Source: Cryptomeria japonica
Taxonomy: Eukaryota > Streptophyta > Pinopsida > Cupressales > Cupressaceae
Direction: 5' to 3'
Length of the DNA stretch: 64,000 bases
Assembly (NCBI RefSeq): GCF_030272615.1
Contig: NC_081413.1
Span: 144,870,476 to 144,934,475 of the forward strand
This document shows positions 34,466 to 46,098 of this stretch, piece after piece. Both the position numbers and the translations under genes were made by a program. Within the stretch, counting starts at the first letter, position 1, and the number at the start of each line of letters is the position of its first letter. Under the pieces are notes generated by a model that was given only the letters and a program-made list of their open reading frames with translations, did no database searches and was not told the origin of the DNA.

Positions 34466-34987
34466 TGTTAAATATCCGGGCAACTGAGAGGGGGGTGAAT
34501 CAGTTGATAATTTCAATCAATTTATTAAATCCATTTACACATCTAGAGTAACTAACAAAATTAATTAAGACAAATATAGCATGAAAACATAAACATACAA
34601 CATATCATACAATGAACACCATATATGACGTAGAAAACCCAAGAAAAAACCATGGAGAACCTTAGTTCTCAATATTAAACATCTATTAAGGTGATTTTTA
34701 CAAAGGATGGCTCATTGCCAGAATGATCACTATAGGTGGAATCACTGCCTAGAAAAAGGCTCATTGCCGAAGAAAGAAAGAAACAAAGAAAGGTAATCCA
34801 CCACTATAAAAACAATCTTCTATTCTGGATTCCTTTCGATGCCTCAATACCAACATACTTTACACAACATCAACAATTAGATCCTTCCTTATCAATCTCA
34901 CATATCTTCAATAACAATGTCACACTTTTTTATACTGACACAATCAGATCATCCTCATAAAAATATTGTCTTCTGAGAAGCATAATC
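34466..34987 (-). repeat. El6 5' LTR, truncated by El7
   Basis: On the plus strand it starts TGTTAAATATCC and contains the GAGAGGGGGG tract near its primer-site end. It stops at 34987, where TGTTGGCAAC of El7 begins. No TG-containing outer end is present. Confidence 0.85.
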
Positions 34988-36349
34988 TGTTGGCAACAAC
35001 AATGAGTGAAAACTGAGAGGGGGGGGGGGTGAATTAGTTTTCACTGGATCAACAAAATTAATCACAAATTCAAATATGATAAACCGCAACAATAATAAAG
35101 ATAAGAAGATAAACAACACAATGCACAACACCAATATTTTTACATGGAAAATCAAGGTAAGGGAAAAACCATGGTGGGAACCTACCCATAATAAGGTGAT
35201 ACTCAATAGTAGTATGTGAAAATTATTACAATGGGGAATGCACCAACATTCATGCACACTTCCTAGAGCTTGCAGCTCAAGATACAATAACTCAGAATGC
35301 TACAACCCTTAGGGAAGGTTCACTACCTTACAAGGAAGTCTCACTGACTTACAAAATGTTCAGACAACAATCTAGAATCAAATGAACTGCAATAACAACA
35401 TCTGCTAATGTCTAATGATAGTTCTAGTTAAGCACATATGTCTTCTTTGCAACACCAATCTCTGCTCAATCACAATGCTGAAGGATGAATCAATTTTTCA
35501 CACATACACCACTCTCTGATAATGTAGACACAACCTTTATACCTAGACTACATGACTATATCACCTATTTATACAAATCATCAACCTTGATAACAAGGCC
35601 AACTAAACCCTCAACACATAATTATAAAATTACATCACATGATACAAAGATTGACCACCGGACTAATATAATGATATACATGATATAAAATAGATCTAAA
35701 TCAAATTCCCAAATTCTCATCTCCACCAAAAATCACACCAAGATCAACCACAAAATGCTACACCACCACGAATACCACATAACATGAAGAACATCATCGA
35801 TTCAACAAAATCATCAAGAACTGACACAACCATCAATGTGGATCATCAAAACAAATAGGACACAATTATAAAACACCAAAAAGCACATTAGAATCATTAG
35901 TAATCATTGTACCAACACCACTTATCAAATCTTCATCGATCAACATATGAACCTCAAGAACACTCAAACACCAACAACTGTCACGAAGAAAAGATAACTT
36001 GTGTAGTACCAAATCATGAACCATCTGAAATCAAGATACACAAGACCATACAAAACAATCTCCAAAAATCTCATCTCAAGATCTAATCACACCAGAATAC
36101 ACCAAAGGAAATAATGAACTCTGCAAGCACTGATCAGATAAACAAACTGCAATACTAGATCATCAGATATGATCAATTAAGATTTTTGGATAACCAAAAC
36201 CAATACAAAAAAATACAATGATACTAGAAATACTCCATACATCAAACCATGATCCGAGTAAAGCAACCTGCAATCACTAGAGCAATAAATCATAGGAATA
36301 TGTTGATATCAATGACAACAACATATCCTAGCAGCAACAATGTCCAACA
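34988..36349 (-). repeat. El7 3' LTR (1362 bases)
   Basis: On the plus strand TGTTGGCAAC to ...GTCCAACA. It has an unusually long G run (about 11 bases near 35020) in the GAGAGGGG...TGAATTAG tract. The purine tract is at its right end. Reading frames inside it are short and chance-like. Confidence 0.85.
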
Positions 36350-36366
36350 ATCTCTCCCTTTGGCAT
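36350..36366 (-). other. El7 polypurine tract
   Basis: In element sense ATGCCAAAGGGAGAGAT directly before TGTTGGAC, matching the tracts of El1 and El10. Confidence 0.83.
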
Positions 36367-36599
36367 TGATGGAAACATATGAATGTGAAATACAATCAAT
36401 GCAAAGAAAGAAACCATCTCCAACAAAATTCCCCTAAGATCAAGTAGATAAAATAGTTTTTTCACATGCTTCTCTCCCCCTTTGATAGCAATGCAAAAGA
36501 TCTCAAAACAAAAAACTATACTCTCCCAACAAACTACTCCAATAGAGGAGTAGCACAACTCATTAATTTGGATAAAAGGATAAGACTATAAGGTCCACC

Positions 36600-36820
36600 A
36601 GATTGATGAAACTCAATGCATCTAGTTCTCATTAGGAGGGGTAGTTACCCCTAACTTGTCTCTCAAATAGACAAATGTATCTGTAGGCAAAGTCTTAATG
36701 AAAACATCAACAATCTTTTCCTTTGTAGATACATAATCCAACTTAACTTCCTCTTCACTGACTTTTTCTCTCAAGAAATGATACTTGATTGACACATGTT
36801 TAATCTTTGAATGTTGTATC
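36600..36820 (-). pseudogene. pol: El7 RNase H, C-terminal part
   Basis: In element sense it reads 'K-H-V-S-I-K-Y-H-F-L-R-E-K-V' then a V-S-T-K-E-K-I-V-D-V-F-I-K-T-L-P tail, ending near 36640. It is cut off at 36820 by El8; the N-terminal part continues at 41869. No single open frame is long enough to stand out, but the motifs and order are clear. Confidence 0.75.
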
Positions 36821-37284
36821 TATTAGGGTTTCAAGCAGATCCGAAGCAAATATGAACTAACAATTATATGCAGATTTAAATACAAAAGATAAAGAAATAA
36901 AACAAGACACAGATAACACAGAGATTTAACATGGTTCACCCAGAATGGGTTACGTCCACCATACACAGCCATCCAATCTTTCTTATTATCCAGCAAAAAA
37001 AGTACATCAACCTTACAATGCCTTAAGCATCCCAGCTGCTTATAACATGCATTTTTAGGGCAACAAACAAAGTCAGCCTTTTTAGGGTTTTATTACAATG
37101 TCGGTTTTCATCAACGAAAAAATGGCAAAAATTTTTTTCTCGGGGGCTACCACCCCCGAACCCTTGCTTTTCTTAGGGGCTGCCGCCCTTGAACCCCTGC
37201 CCAGGGCCCAGCCTGGCCCCGGACCCTGGTGAGGATACATGTTGAGTGTACAGTACTTTGCTGATCAGTCACCACATTTCAACA
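36821..37284 (-). repeat. El8 3' LTR
   Basis: 464 bases, near-identical in length to 41403-41868. It contains a GC-rich segment (about 37140-37230) with repeated 'gggggctaccaccccc' and 'aacccctgcccagggccc' inverted repeats able to form stable hairpins. By hand alignment it differs from its partner by about 27 transitions and 3 transversions. Confidence 0.93.
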
Positions 37285-37344
37285 ATCTCCCACTTGGATA
37301 CTGATTAGGCTCCACACCGAACAATCTCCCACTTGGAGACTGAT
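37285..37344 (-). other. El8 polypurine tract, present twice
   Basis: The element-sense tract CCAAGTGGGAGATTGTT abuts the 3' LTR (37285-37297). The same 25-base block 'aacaatctcccacttgga.actgat' recurs 39 bases on (37281-37305 and 37320-37344), so there are two candidate plus-strand primers. Confidence 0.75.
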
Positions 37345-37465
37345 ACTACATGACACCACTGTACATGCAACATCCACTAGATAAAACACTAGGACTTGAC
37401 TGGTATAAATTCCACAATTATCAATCAAGAAGACAAACAGAAACTAATGAAGAAATCAGCTTCTC

Positions 37466-38820
37466 CTATGGAACTGCCTTTGTGAACATATTGGCAGGAT
37501 TCTCACTTGTGTGAATCTTCTCAAGCCGTAACTGACCCTCCTCCAAAATAGTCTGGATGAAGTGGTACCTAAGCTGAATGTGCTTTGTCCTTAAATGAAA
37601 AGTAAAGTTGTTCGCAAGATGAATGGAACTCTGGCTATTAGTATACAATGGGCTATCCTCTTGTGTCTGACCCAATTCCTTCAGAAAACATTGCAACCAA
37701 ATCATCTCTTTGCTAGCTTCTGTAGCAGCAACATACTCAGCTTCAATGGTTGAAAGTGCAACAACCTTTTGTAGCCTAGAAATCCAACTGACTCCAGTTC
37801 CCCCTATAGTAAAAGCATACCCTGTAGTACTCCTCCATGAATCAATATCACTCACTAGATCAGAGTCAACAAATCCACTCAGAGTAGCATTAGATCCTTT
37901 GAAACATAATGCCTTTGTAGTAGTTCCTTTCAAATACCGAAGAATCCATTTCACAACATTCTAATGTTCCATACCCGGATTACTCATAAACCTTCTCACA
38001 ACTCCCATTGCATGTGCAATATCTAGCCTTGTGCATACCATTGCATACATCAAACTGCCAACAGCTGATGAATACAGGATGTTAGACATTTTATTAACCT
38101 CTTCCTGTGCCTTTGGGCACATCTCCTTAGTCAATTTGAAATGACTAGCCAAAGGTGTACTAACTGCTTTTGCATCCTGCATGTTATATCTTTTCAACAC
38201 CTTCTTTATATACTCACTTTGAGACAAATTCAAGGTTCTATTTTTCCTGTCCCGTGTAATCCTCATACCAAGAATTTGCTTAGCTACACCCAAATCCTTC
38301 ATAGCAAATGACCTGCCTAATTTCTGTTTAAGATCATTTATATGTTGCATGTTAGACCCAGCAACAAGCATGTCATCAACATAAAGCAACAGGATAATAT
38401 AATTGCCATTATCAAATCTCTTAAAATATACACAATGATCAGAATGACATCTATGATAATCGTGTTCAGCCATGAAACTATCAAATTTTAAATACCATTG
38501 TCAGGGTGCTTGCTTTAGGCCATACAGACTTTTCTTCAACCTGCACACCAAGTTCTCCTTACCTTTGACCTCATATCCCTGTGGTTGCAACATGTAAATT
38601 TCCTCCAAATCTCCATGGAGAAAAGTTGTTTTGACATCTAATTGTTCAAGATGTAAATCATCTACAGCCACAAGACTAAGTATAGTTCTAATTGAAGTCA
38701 TTTTTACAATTGGAGAAAATATTTCATCATAATCTATACCCTTTTTCTGTACAAAACCTTTTACCACAAGTCTGGCCTTATATCTTTTTTGACCTCCTTC
38801 ATCCTCCTTCAACCGATAAA
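37466..38820 (-). pseudogene. pol: El8 reverse transcriptase and RNase H, few breaks
   Basis: Open pieces 38812-38501 (N-terminal RT: '[11 protein letters not shown]', '[14 protein letters not shown]', '[12 protein letters not shown]', '[14 protein letters not shown]'), 38473-37961 and 37954-37466. The catalytic box L-L-L-Y-V-D-D-M-L is intact (near 38380). RNase H has G-Y-A-F-T-I-G-G, S-T-I-E-A-E-Y-V-A, the tail T-K-H-I-Q-L-R-Y-H-F and a final M-F-T-K-A-V-P. Breaks are single stops near 38498 and 37960. It is one of the better preserved pol regions in the window. Confidence 0.9.
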
Positions 38821-38899
38821 CCCATTTGTTAGGAAAGGCTCTTTTTTCTGTAGGTAAAGGGACTAAGTCCTAAGTCTTATTTTTCATCAAGGAGTCCAT

Positions 38900-40500
38900 C
38901 TCCTCTTTCATGCCTAGCTGTCACTGTTGTTTGGAATCCACCTGCATTGCTTCTTCATATTCTTCTGGTTCACCAGAATCCATTAATAAAATAGAATACA
39001 AAGAAGGAGAAAATCTTTCAGGGGGTCTACTTGTCCTCATAGAACATCTAACACTTGCAGGAGTTTGTGGGACAATCTGTTGTTGTTGAACATCAAGTAC
39101 CTGTGGCATTTCATTTTCAGGAATCTCATCCAACACCACATATTCTTGTTTGTCCTATTCATGCTTCTTTTCCTGCATCTGTTCTTTATACATAACCTTC
39201 TCATTGAATATAACATCTCTACTTCTAATTATTTTCTTATTTTCAAAATCCCATAATCGATAGCCATATTCATCTATCCCATATCCAATGAAGGTACATT
39301 TCTGAGATTTAGCATCAAGCTTGGTTGTATTTTCTTTATCACATGGACAAAAGCTTTGCAACCAAAAGTTTTTAGAAAAGAATAATTTACCTTTTTACCA
39401 GTCCATGCCTCCTCTAGAATACCACCATCCAAAGGGGTTGAAGCTTCTCTATTTATCAAATAGATAGCAGTATGTACAACATCTACCCAAAAATGTAAGG
39501 GCAATCCAGCATGCAATCTCATGCTCCTCGCACATTCCATGATGGTCCTATTCATTCTCTCTGACACACCATTTTCCTATGGAGTTCCTGGAATTGTCTT
39601 TTGCTTTCGAATCCCATTTAAGGAACAGTAATCTTAAAATGCTTTGCTGCAATACTCACCTCCATTATCCGATCTAAGACACTTCAACTTTTTTCCTGTC
39701 TCATTCTCAACCAAGCTTTCCATTTCTTAAAAGTTTCAAAAACATCTGATTTTTGTTTTAGGAAATATACCCATGTTTTTCTGGTTGAGTCATCAATAAA
39801 AATAACATAATAACAAGAGCCACCAAGAGTTGATACCTAAGCTGGTCCCCATACATCTGAATGTACAAGCTCTAACTTCTCACTCTTCTTCTCTTTCCCA
39901 ACCTTGAGAAATCTGACTCTTTTCGGATCACCATAAACACAGTTTTCACAAAACTCTAATTCAATGTTCTTTAGTCCCGGCAATAGATTTTTGGAGTGAA
40001 GAATTTTCATCCCTTTCTCACTCATGTGCCCAAGCCTATGGTGCCACATTATCGAATCTGTTCTTGCAACATTTATTGTTGTTGTCCCTGCTGTAACTTT
40101 ATTTGTAGCAGTTAAGGTAGAGCAAGTGTTACCAGTACACAGATATAATGTGCCTACCTTTGCAGCTTTAGCTACTACTAATGATCCTTTAGTGACCTTC
40201 CACATACTATCTGAGAAGGTAACTATGCAATCTTCACTACCTAGTTGCCCTGCAGAAATTAAATTTCTTCTTAAATTAGGAACATGTCTTACCTCCTGCA
40301 GAAACTAGTCATTACCATTCTGCAACTTGATCTTTATCTTTCCTTTTCCAACAATTTGATAGGGCTCATCATCACCCAAATATATCTGTCCAAATTCACC
40401 TTGAACATAATCTAGAAAATATTTTCTATGGGGTGTAGCATGAAATGAAGCCCCAGAATCTATTACCCAGGAATCATTAACATTATCCAAACATAAGATT
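38900..40500 (-). pseudogene. pol: El8 protease and integrase, broken
   Basis: The protease motif W-V-I-D-S-G-A-S-F-H-A-T is intact at about 40470. Gag-pre-integrase: W-H-H-R-L-G-H-M-S-E-K-G-M (about 40050), C-E-N-C-V-Y-G. Integrase first Asp: V-H-S-D-V-W-G-P (about 39850). Near 39577 the family motif reads P-G-T-P-stop-E-N-G-V-S-E-R, with TAG at 39579-39577 where glutamine is expected. The C-terminal region (39567-39155) includes F-G-C-K-A-F-V-H and the 'FIGYG..GYRLWD' block. Confidence 0.88.
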
Positions 40501-40559
40501 AAAGCATCTTGTAAAGTATTACTTGCAATATTAGCTTCCTTACTGTCATTTTCATTTTT

Positions 40560-41351
40560 GTCTCCTTCTTTGTTTTTCCGAGACCAATAGTCTTTCTTTA
40601 GATGACCAGGCTTTCCGCAGTACCATCAATCTTTCTTTCCTCTAGATTGAGAGCATCTTTTCTTTGACTTCCCTCGTGACTTCTCATTCCCAGGGCCTTT
40701 TCCTCTTTCCTTTGATCTTCCTCTGTTCTCCACATTCAAAACACTACCCGATGATGTTGAAGTCTCACCTATGCTTTTCCTTCACATTTCCTCGCTTAGG
40801 ATAACACCAACAATATCATCAAATACCAAAGTATTTTTACTAGAGATAGAGTTACTTAAAGCCATAACCAAGCTATTCCAGCTTTCTGGCAAAGAACATA
40901 AAATCAAGAGAGCCCTAACCTCTTCTGTAAAGGTAATTTTTACCGAAGATAATTGAATGGTAATTGTATTAAATTCATTTAAGTGCTCTGCTACAGATCC
41001 TCCCTCACTCATTTTCAAATTAAACAAATTCTTCATAAGAAATACCTTATTCAAAGCCGAGGGTTTCTCATACAGCTTAGCCAATGTTGCCATCAAATCT
41101 ACAGTCATTTTTGCTTCTGTTATATTGAATGCTATAGACGACGCAAGGCACAATCGAATGGATCCCAGTGCCTTTCTATCTAAAATGTCCCACTCTTCAT
41201 CTGATATTGTGGTCGATTTCTTTGCCTTTCCTTCCAATGGCCACCACAAATCCTTTTGATACAGGTAATCCTCCATCTGCATTTTCCATAACTGATAATT
41301 CTGACTGTTAAACTTTTCGACCTTGAATTTGGAATCCTCCATTGCTCCCAC
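40560..41351 (-). pseudogene. gag: El8 gag
   Basis: The 189-codon open frame 41351-40782 starts 37 bases after the primer site: '[20 protein letters not shown]', '[13 protein letters not shown]', '[20 protein letters not shown]', '[13 protein letters not shown]'. This is UBN2-type gag. After a stop at about 40780, homology continues through a basic R/K-rich segment to a zinc knuckle W-Y-C-G-K-P-G-H-L-K-K-D-Y (about 40610), in which the first and last Cys are lost. Confidence 0.88.
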
Positions 41352-41388
41352 TCAAATCTGAAAGTCCTACCAATTTATAGAAAACCTC

Positions 41389-41402
41389 GCTCTGATACCA
41401 AT
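41389..41402 (-). other. El8 primer-binding site
   Basis: ATTGGTATCAGAGC in element sense directly after LTR end CCCTAATA; perfect tRNA-iMet type. Confidence 0.92.
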
Positions 41403-41868
41403 TATTAGGGTTTCAAGTAGATCCGAAGCAAATATGAACTAACAATTATATGTAGATTTAAATACAAAAGATAAAGAAATAAAACAAGACATAGATAACA
41501 CAAAGATTTAACATGGTTCATCCAGAATGGGTTACGTCCACCATACACAACCATCCAATCTTTCTTATTATCTAGCAAAAAAAAAGTACATCAACCTTAC
41601 AATGCCTTAAGCATCCCAGCCGCTTATAACTTGCATTTTTAGGGCAACAAACAAAGTCAGCCTTTTTAGGGTTTTATTACAATGTTGGTTTTCATCAATG
41701 AAAAAATGGCAAAATTTTTTTTCTCGAGGGCTACCGCCCTCGAACCCCCGCTTTTCTTCGGGGGTGCCACCCCCAAACCCCTGCTCGGGGCCCAGCCTGG
41801 CCCCGGACCTCGGCGAGGATACGTGCTGAGTGTACAGTACTTTGCTGATCAATCACCACATTTCAACA
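41403..41868 (-). repeat. El8 5' LTR
   Basis: 466-base partner of 36821-37284. It keeps the GC-rich hairpin segment (about 41725-41815) with compensating changes, such as ctcgagggc/gccctcgaa here against cgggggc/gcccccg there. Confidence 0.93.
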
Positions 41869-44337
41869 ATATTAGGTTCTTTGACATGGTGATAGCACTA
41901 GAATTATCACATTATATGATAGTAGGCTCATCATAGATAACTCTGATATCATTCCACACTACCTAAGTGTAGTTACTAGTAGCAACAATGTACTCAGCTT
42001 TAATAGTAGATAAGGACACTGAGTCCTATTTCTTACTTTCCCAAGAAATCAATTTCTTACCCAAAAAGAAAGAACCACTGGAGGTACTCTTCTGGTCATC
42101 AATATCACCGACCCAATCAACATCAGTGTAAGCACATAACATAAAATCATCATTCCTCGGATACCACAAACCATAATCCATAGTCCATTTCAAGTATTTG
42201 AATATCTTCTTTACAATAGTGGCATGACTCTCTTTCTGATCATCTTGGTATCTAGTAGCCATGCACACAACATGCATAATGTTTAGTCTAGTCTGAGTAA
42301 GATATAGCAGTCCACCAACCATACATCTATATAAAGACTGATTAGCTTTCAGAGATTCATCATTTTTAGACAATTTGTAGCTAGTCACCATAGGAGTTCC
42401 AACTGGTTTGGATTCTTTTAATCCAAATTTCTTCAATAATTCCTTCACATACTTAGTTTGAGATATAAAAATACCTTTTCCAGTCCGTGAAATCTGCAAA
42501 CCTAAGAAAAATTTCATTTCTTCTATCATAGACATCTCAAATTCTTTGTGCATATCACCAACAAACTTCATGCTCAAGTTATCATCTTCTCCAAAGATAA
42601 TATCATGAAAAAGACTTCAACGATCAAGATGTTATCACTCTCAATCTTAAAATATGAATTACTATCAGTAGTACCTTTATTAAATCTCAATTTCATCAAG
42701 TACTTATCCAATCTATATTAGGCTCTAAGGGCTTGTTTCAATCCATAAAGAGATTTCTTTAGTTTGCATACCATGTCTTTATCATCTGATAATGAAAATC
42801 CATCAAGTTGCTCAATGTAGACTTCTTCCTCAAGATCACTACTTATAAAAGTTGACTTGACATCCATCTGATATACTTTGAAATCTTTATAGGAAACATA
42901 TGCAAGCAACAATCTAACAGCTTCAAGTCTGGCTACCAGAGCAAAAGTCTCCTCATAATTAATTACTTCTTTCTGTGAATATCCTTTGCATACTAGTCTT
43001 GCTTTATTTCTGACAACTTCACTGACTTCATTCAATTTATTCTTGTATACCCCTTTAGTAAAAATCACATTATTATCTTTAGGTCTAGGCACAAGCTCCC
43101 ATGTGTTATTCTTTTCAATCTGATCTAATTCTTCTTCCATAGCTCTCATCGAATTTTCATCTTTACAAGCTTCAACAACATCTTTAGGTTCAATTTTAGA
43201 AATCAAACATACCTCTTCAGTAGCTAGCCTTCTTCTAGTCATCGTACCTTTATTTTTTTCACCAATAATTTGATTTTTAGAATGATTCAATCTTACATAC
43301 CTCGAGGTCTTCTAGTTATTCTAATTTTCAGGTTCCTGCACCTCTCCATTGATAGTAGGAACATCCAGATTAAAAGTCTCTACTGGATCATTTTTCTTCA
43401 ATTCTTTAGTTTGAATAGGTGTTAGAACAATATACTGACAATCATCATATCCTCATGCTTTGATTTCCTTTCTAAAGTTCTCATCAACCTTCACATTTTC
43501 ACTTTCCACTATCTTTCTTAGTCTCTTATTGTAGCACCAATAGGCTTTTCTCTTTGTTGAATATCCCAAGAAAATTTCTTCATCACTTTTTGCATAAAAC
43601 TTTCCTATATCCTCATCTCTCTTGATATAACACTTGCTACCAAAACTTCTGAAATATCTCATAGTAGGAACATGACCAAACCATAACTCATAAGGAGTCT
43701 TACTGGTATCACCTTTTATATTAACTCAATTAAATGTGTGAACAATAGTGCTAGCAACTTCTCTCCAATAGATCTTCAGAACATTCCCTTCAATTAACAT
43801 AGTCCTTGCAATATCCAAAACAATTCTTCCTTTCAACAACTCCATTCTATTGTGGGGTTCTAGGAGCATATAATTGTCTTCTAATCCCATACTTCTCATA
43901 GAATGAATCAAACTCATTGGAACAAAATTCTCCTCCTCTGTGATCTCAGACATTTCACTTTCAGTCTCATCTCAGTTTCAACCTTTACTTTGAATACCTT
44001 GAATTTGTCCAATGCTTCCAATTTCTTCTTCAAAAAGACAATCCACATCATCCTAGAATAATCATCAATTAGTAACATAAAAGATATGTCAGCCTACACA
44101 CTTATAACATTTGTAGGTCTACATAGGTCAATATGCACAAGATCTAGCAATCCATCATGTGTATACTGCTTTCTCTTGAAAGAAATTCTTGTTTTCTTAC
44201 CCATTTGACATTTCCTTACATACCAGATTAGTAGGCTTAATAATTTTAGGCAAACCTCTAACAACTTGTGTAAAATTGATCTTAATCATTGAATCAAAAT
44301 TAACATGACACATTCTCCTATGCCACAACCAACTTTC
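41869..44337 (-). pseudogene. pol: El7 pol, N-terminal two thirds (RNase H start, RT, integrase), broken
   Basis: RNase H start and RT connection at 42577-42026 ('PVGTPMVTSYKLSKNDES', 'GGLLYLTQTRLNIMH', 'YTDVDWVGDIDDQKST'). RT at 43290-42718 ('[22 protein letters not shown]', Y-Q-M-D-V-K-S-T-F). The catalytic box near 42595 is damaged: an H-D-I-I-F-G remnant in a shifted frame. Integrase C-terminal region at 43662-43453 and 43953-43726. The motif R-T-P-Q-stop-N-G-V-V-E carries TAG at 43849-43847. The sequence ends at 44337 within E-S-W-L-W-H-R-R-M-C-H-V-N-F, where El9's TGTTGG begins. Confidence 0.87.
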
Positions 44338-44983
44338 TGTTGGCAATATGGATGAATTGATTATATGTTGCATTGATGTTTTGTCATTGATATCAACACT
44401 ATTTGTTATAGTTGGTTACTGGCAGTAAGGTTTTGGTTACCTGTAGAAGATCTTGTGTTACCGGTATGGGTTTAAGGTTTAACTGACAGAGCTTTCACTG
44501 AGAATCCTTGATAGAATGCTAAGTGGTGTTGGTGCGGCTTCTAGATGGAATTCAAGATGCAGAAGGTGATCGTTGAATGTGCCTCAACCAATTGAAGACA
44601 TCGCTTTGGCGTGGTAGACCCAGATTAGGTCCTCTACCTATCTAGGTTATGGACCGGTATTATGTTAACGTGTTCTCCATACGTTACTAGGATGATTTAT
44701 GGATTGGTAATTGTTATTTTGGTCTAAAGCCGACATGGCATATCATTTTAATATGGATGTATGTAATGATCTTATTGTAATATCTTTTAGATGGCTGACC
44801 TAATTGGTTTAGGCCTTCGGGTTTCTATAAATTGATGTAAGATCTCATTGTATATTAGGGTATGGTATGGGAATGAAATAAGTGTGTCGTGGTTGTGGAA
44901 TGCAATATCATATGCGAAGGAGATTTGATCGATCATAGGTGATCAAATTGGGTTTAAGGAAGAGGTCAAAGGCCTCTAGTATT
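44338..44983 (+). repeat. El9 5' LTR, left part
   Basis: Starts TGTTGGCAATATGG directly at the break in El7 coding homology. It is interrupted at 44983 by El10, whose target duplication GTATT (44979-44983, 51651-51655) proves that the LTR resumes at 51656. No gene. Confidence 0.87.
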
Positions 44984-46041
44984 TGTTGGTATTTTGGTAT
45001 GGTTTTGTCATTGATGTCAACACCTACTATCACTTATCAACTCTGGCACTTTGAAGAATTGGCAATGTTCACCGGCAAGCAAGTGACTTATGCACAATCA
45101 CCGGTATCTGGTACACCGATAGGATATAATGTTCATCAGCACTTGGAATGGCATGGAAAACACCTGGTAATGTCGAAGACATTGTTTGGAGACTTTGTCT
45201 TGGAGATTTGTTCTTTGGAATATTCGTATTTGCATATTTGCTTTTACCAACAAATAGGTCCAGATCATTCACCGACAAGCTTATCTAATCCAGATCAACA
45301 TAGCACACTATGGAGATATTTTTATTAATTATGTAATTGCATTGAGCCAACATGATGAATCATTTATTGCATCGGATATTGTCTTATTTCTAAAATGATT
45401 TTATTGCAATATCCTTTAGAGCTGACATACTAAAATTGGTCTTAGGTTATGATATAAATGTAAGATCTTATTTGTAAGATCAATGTGGAATGTGAAAGAG
45501 AAATTGTGTGAAGGTATATGCAAAAATAAGCAGAGCTATACACGCAAACATCATTTGAAGGTTGAAGAAGGTTTTTTGTGAAGATAATTAGAACTACACC
45601 GGTACTGAATCCAACATAGTAAGATGCTATTTTGAGCAGTACATCCTTAATGGATTTAACCATCCAATTGTAGTTAGTGTGACTCCTATTGTGTTTGAGC
45701 AGTGAGCTCTAGGCGCTTGGCCTTTTTGCATGTGGAGACCCCATTTGTATATACATACCATTTGCAGTAGTATCATTTGATTGTGGGTAAGGTTTCCCAC
45801 CATGGTTTTTCCCCTTATAGGGTTTCCATGTACAAATATTGGTGTTATGTGTTGTGGATGTTATTGTCTTTCTATTTCATGCATTAATCTTTATTGGTAC
45901 TATAATTAACTAATAAAACTGTCTACCAACATACAAGTCTGGTTCTTTGGTATTAAGCATTAAAGTTGGTTAAGTTGTTTTGGTTTGAATTTATTTGACA
46001 ACCGATTCAGCCCCCCTCTCAGATGTCCCCGGGACCTAACA
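44984..46041 (+). repeat. El10 5' LTR
   Basis: 1058 bases, TGTTGGTATTTTGG to ...GGACCTAACA, with the CCCCCCTCTCAG tract 30 bases before its end. 'gatataaatgtaag' near 45450 is a candidate TATA box. The partner is 50598-51650, with several percent differences by eye. Confidence 0.93.
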
Positions 46042-46056
46042 ATTGGTATCAGAGCC
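46042..46056 (+). other. El10 primer-binding site
   Basis: ATTGGTATCAGAGCC directly after the LTR; perfect tRNA-iMet type. Confidence 0.93.
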
Positions 46057-46098
46057 TAGTCCTCTTTTTGCAGAAGTTTAACAACTTGAGGAGATCCA

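Larger units (their letters stand above)
30473..34987 (-). mobile_element. El6: Ty1/copia element, truncated at both ends
   Basis: A minus-strand element with recognisable gag, protease, integrase, RT and RNase H, a tRNA-Met primer site (34452-34465), and 522 bases of 5' LTR (34466-34987). The LTR is broken at 34988 by El7; its remainder should lie beyond the window. The 3' end is lost at 30473, at the end of RNase H, against the El5 LTR. It is the outermost member of the nested chain. Confidence 0.9.
36821..41868 (-). mobile_element. El8: Ty1/copia element with 465-base LTRs, inside El7 RNase H
   Basis: Complete minus-strand element: LTRs 36821-37284 and 41403-41868, primer site 41389-41402, gag, protease, integrase, RT, RNase H, purine tract 37285-37297. 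In element sense the LTRs start TGTTGAAATG and end CCCTAATA (TA rather than CA). The flanks GTATC and ATATT fit a decayed 5-base target duplication only loosely, but RNase H of El7 rejoins across the element. It belongs to a different copia lineage from the others: shorter LTRs and different gag wording. Confidence 0.92.
34988..44337 (-). mobile_element. El7: Ty1/copia element, interrupted by El8 and El9
   Basis: A minus-strand element: 3' LTR 34988-36349, purine tract 36350-36366, RNase H (split by El8 at 36821-41868), RT, integrase, and part of the gag-pre-integrase region up to 44337, where El9 interrupts it. Gag, primer site and 5' LTR should lie right of the window. It inserted into the 5' LTR of El6. 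Confidence 0.9.

Noticed and set aside
34736-35688. Small frames in the El6 and El7 LTRs
   Set aside because: Not conserved, low complexity, both strands equally open; ordinary LTR sequence.
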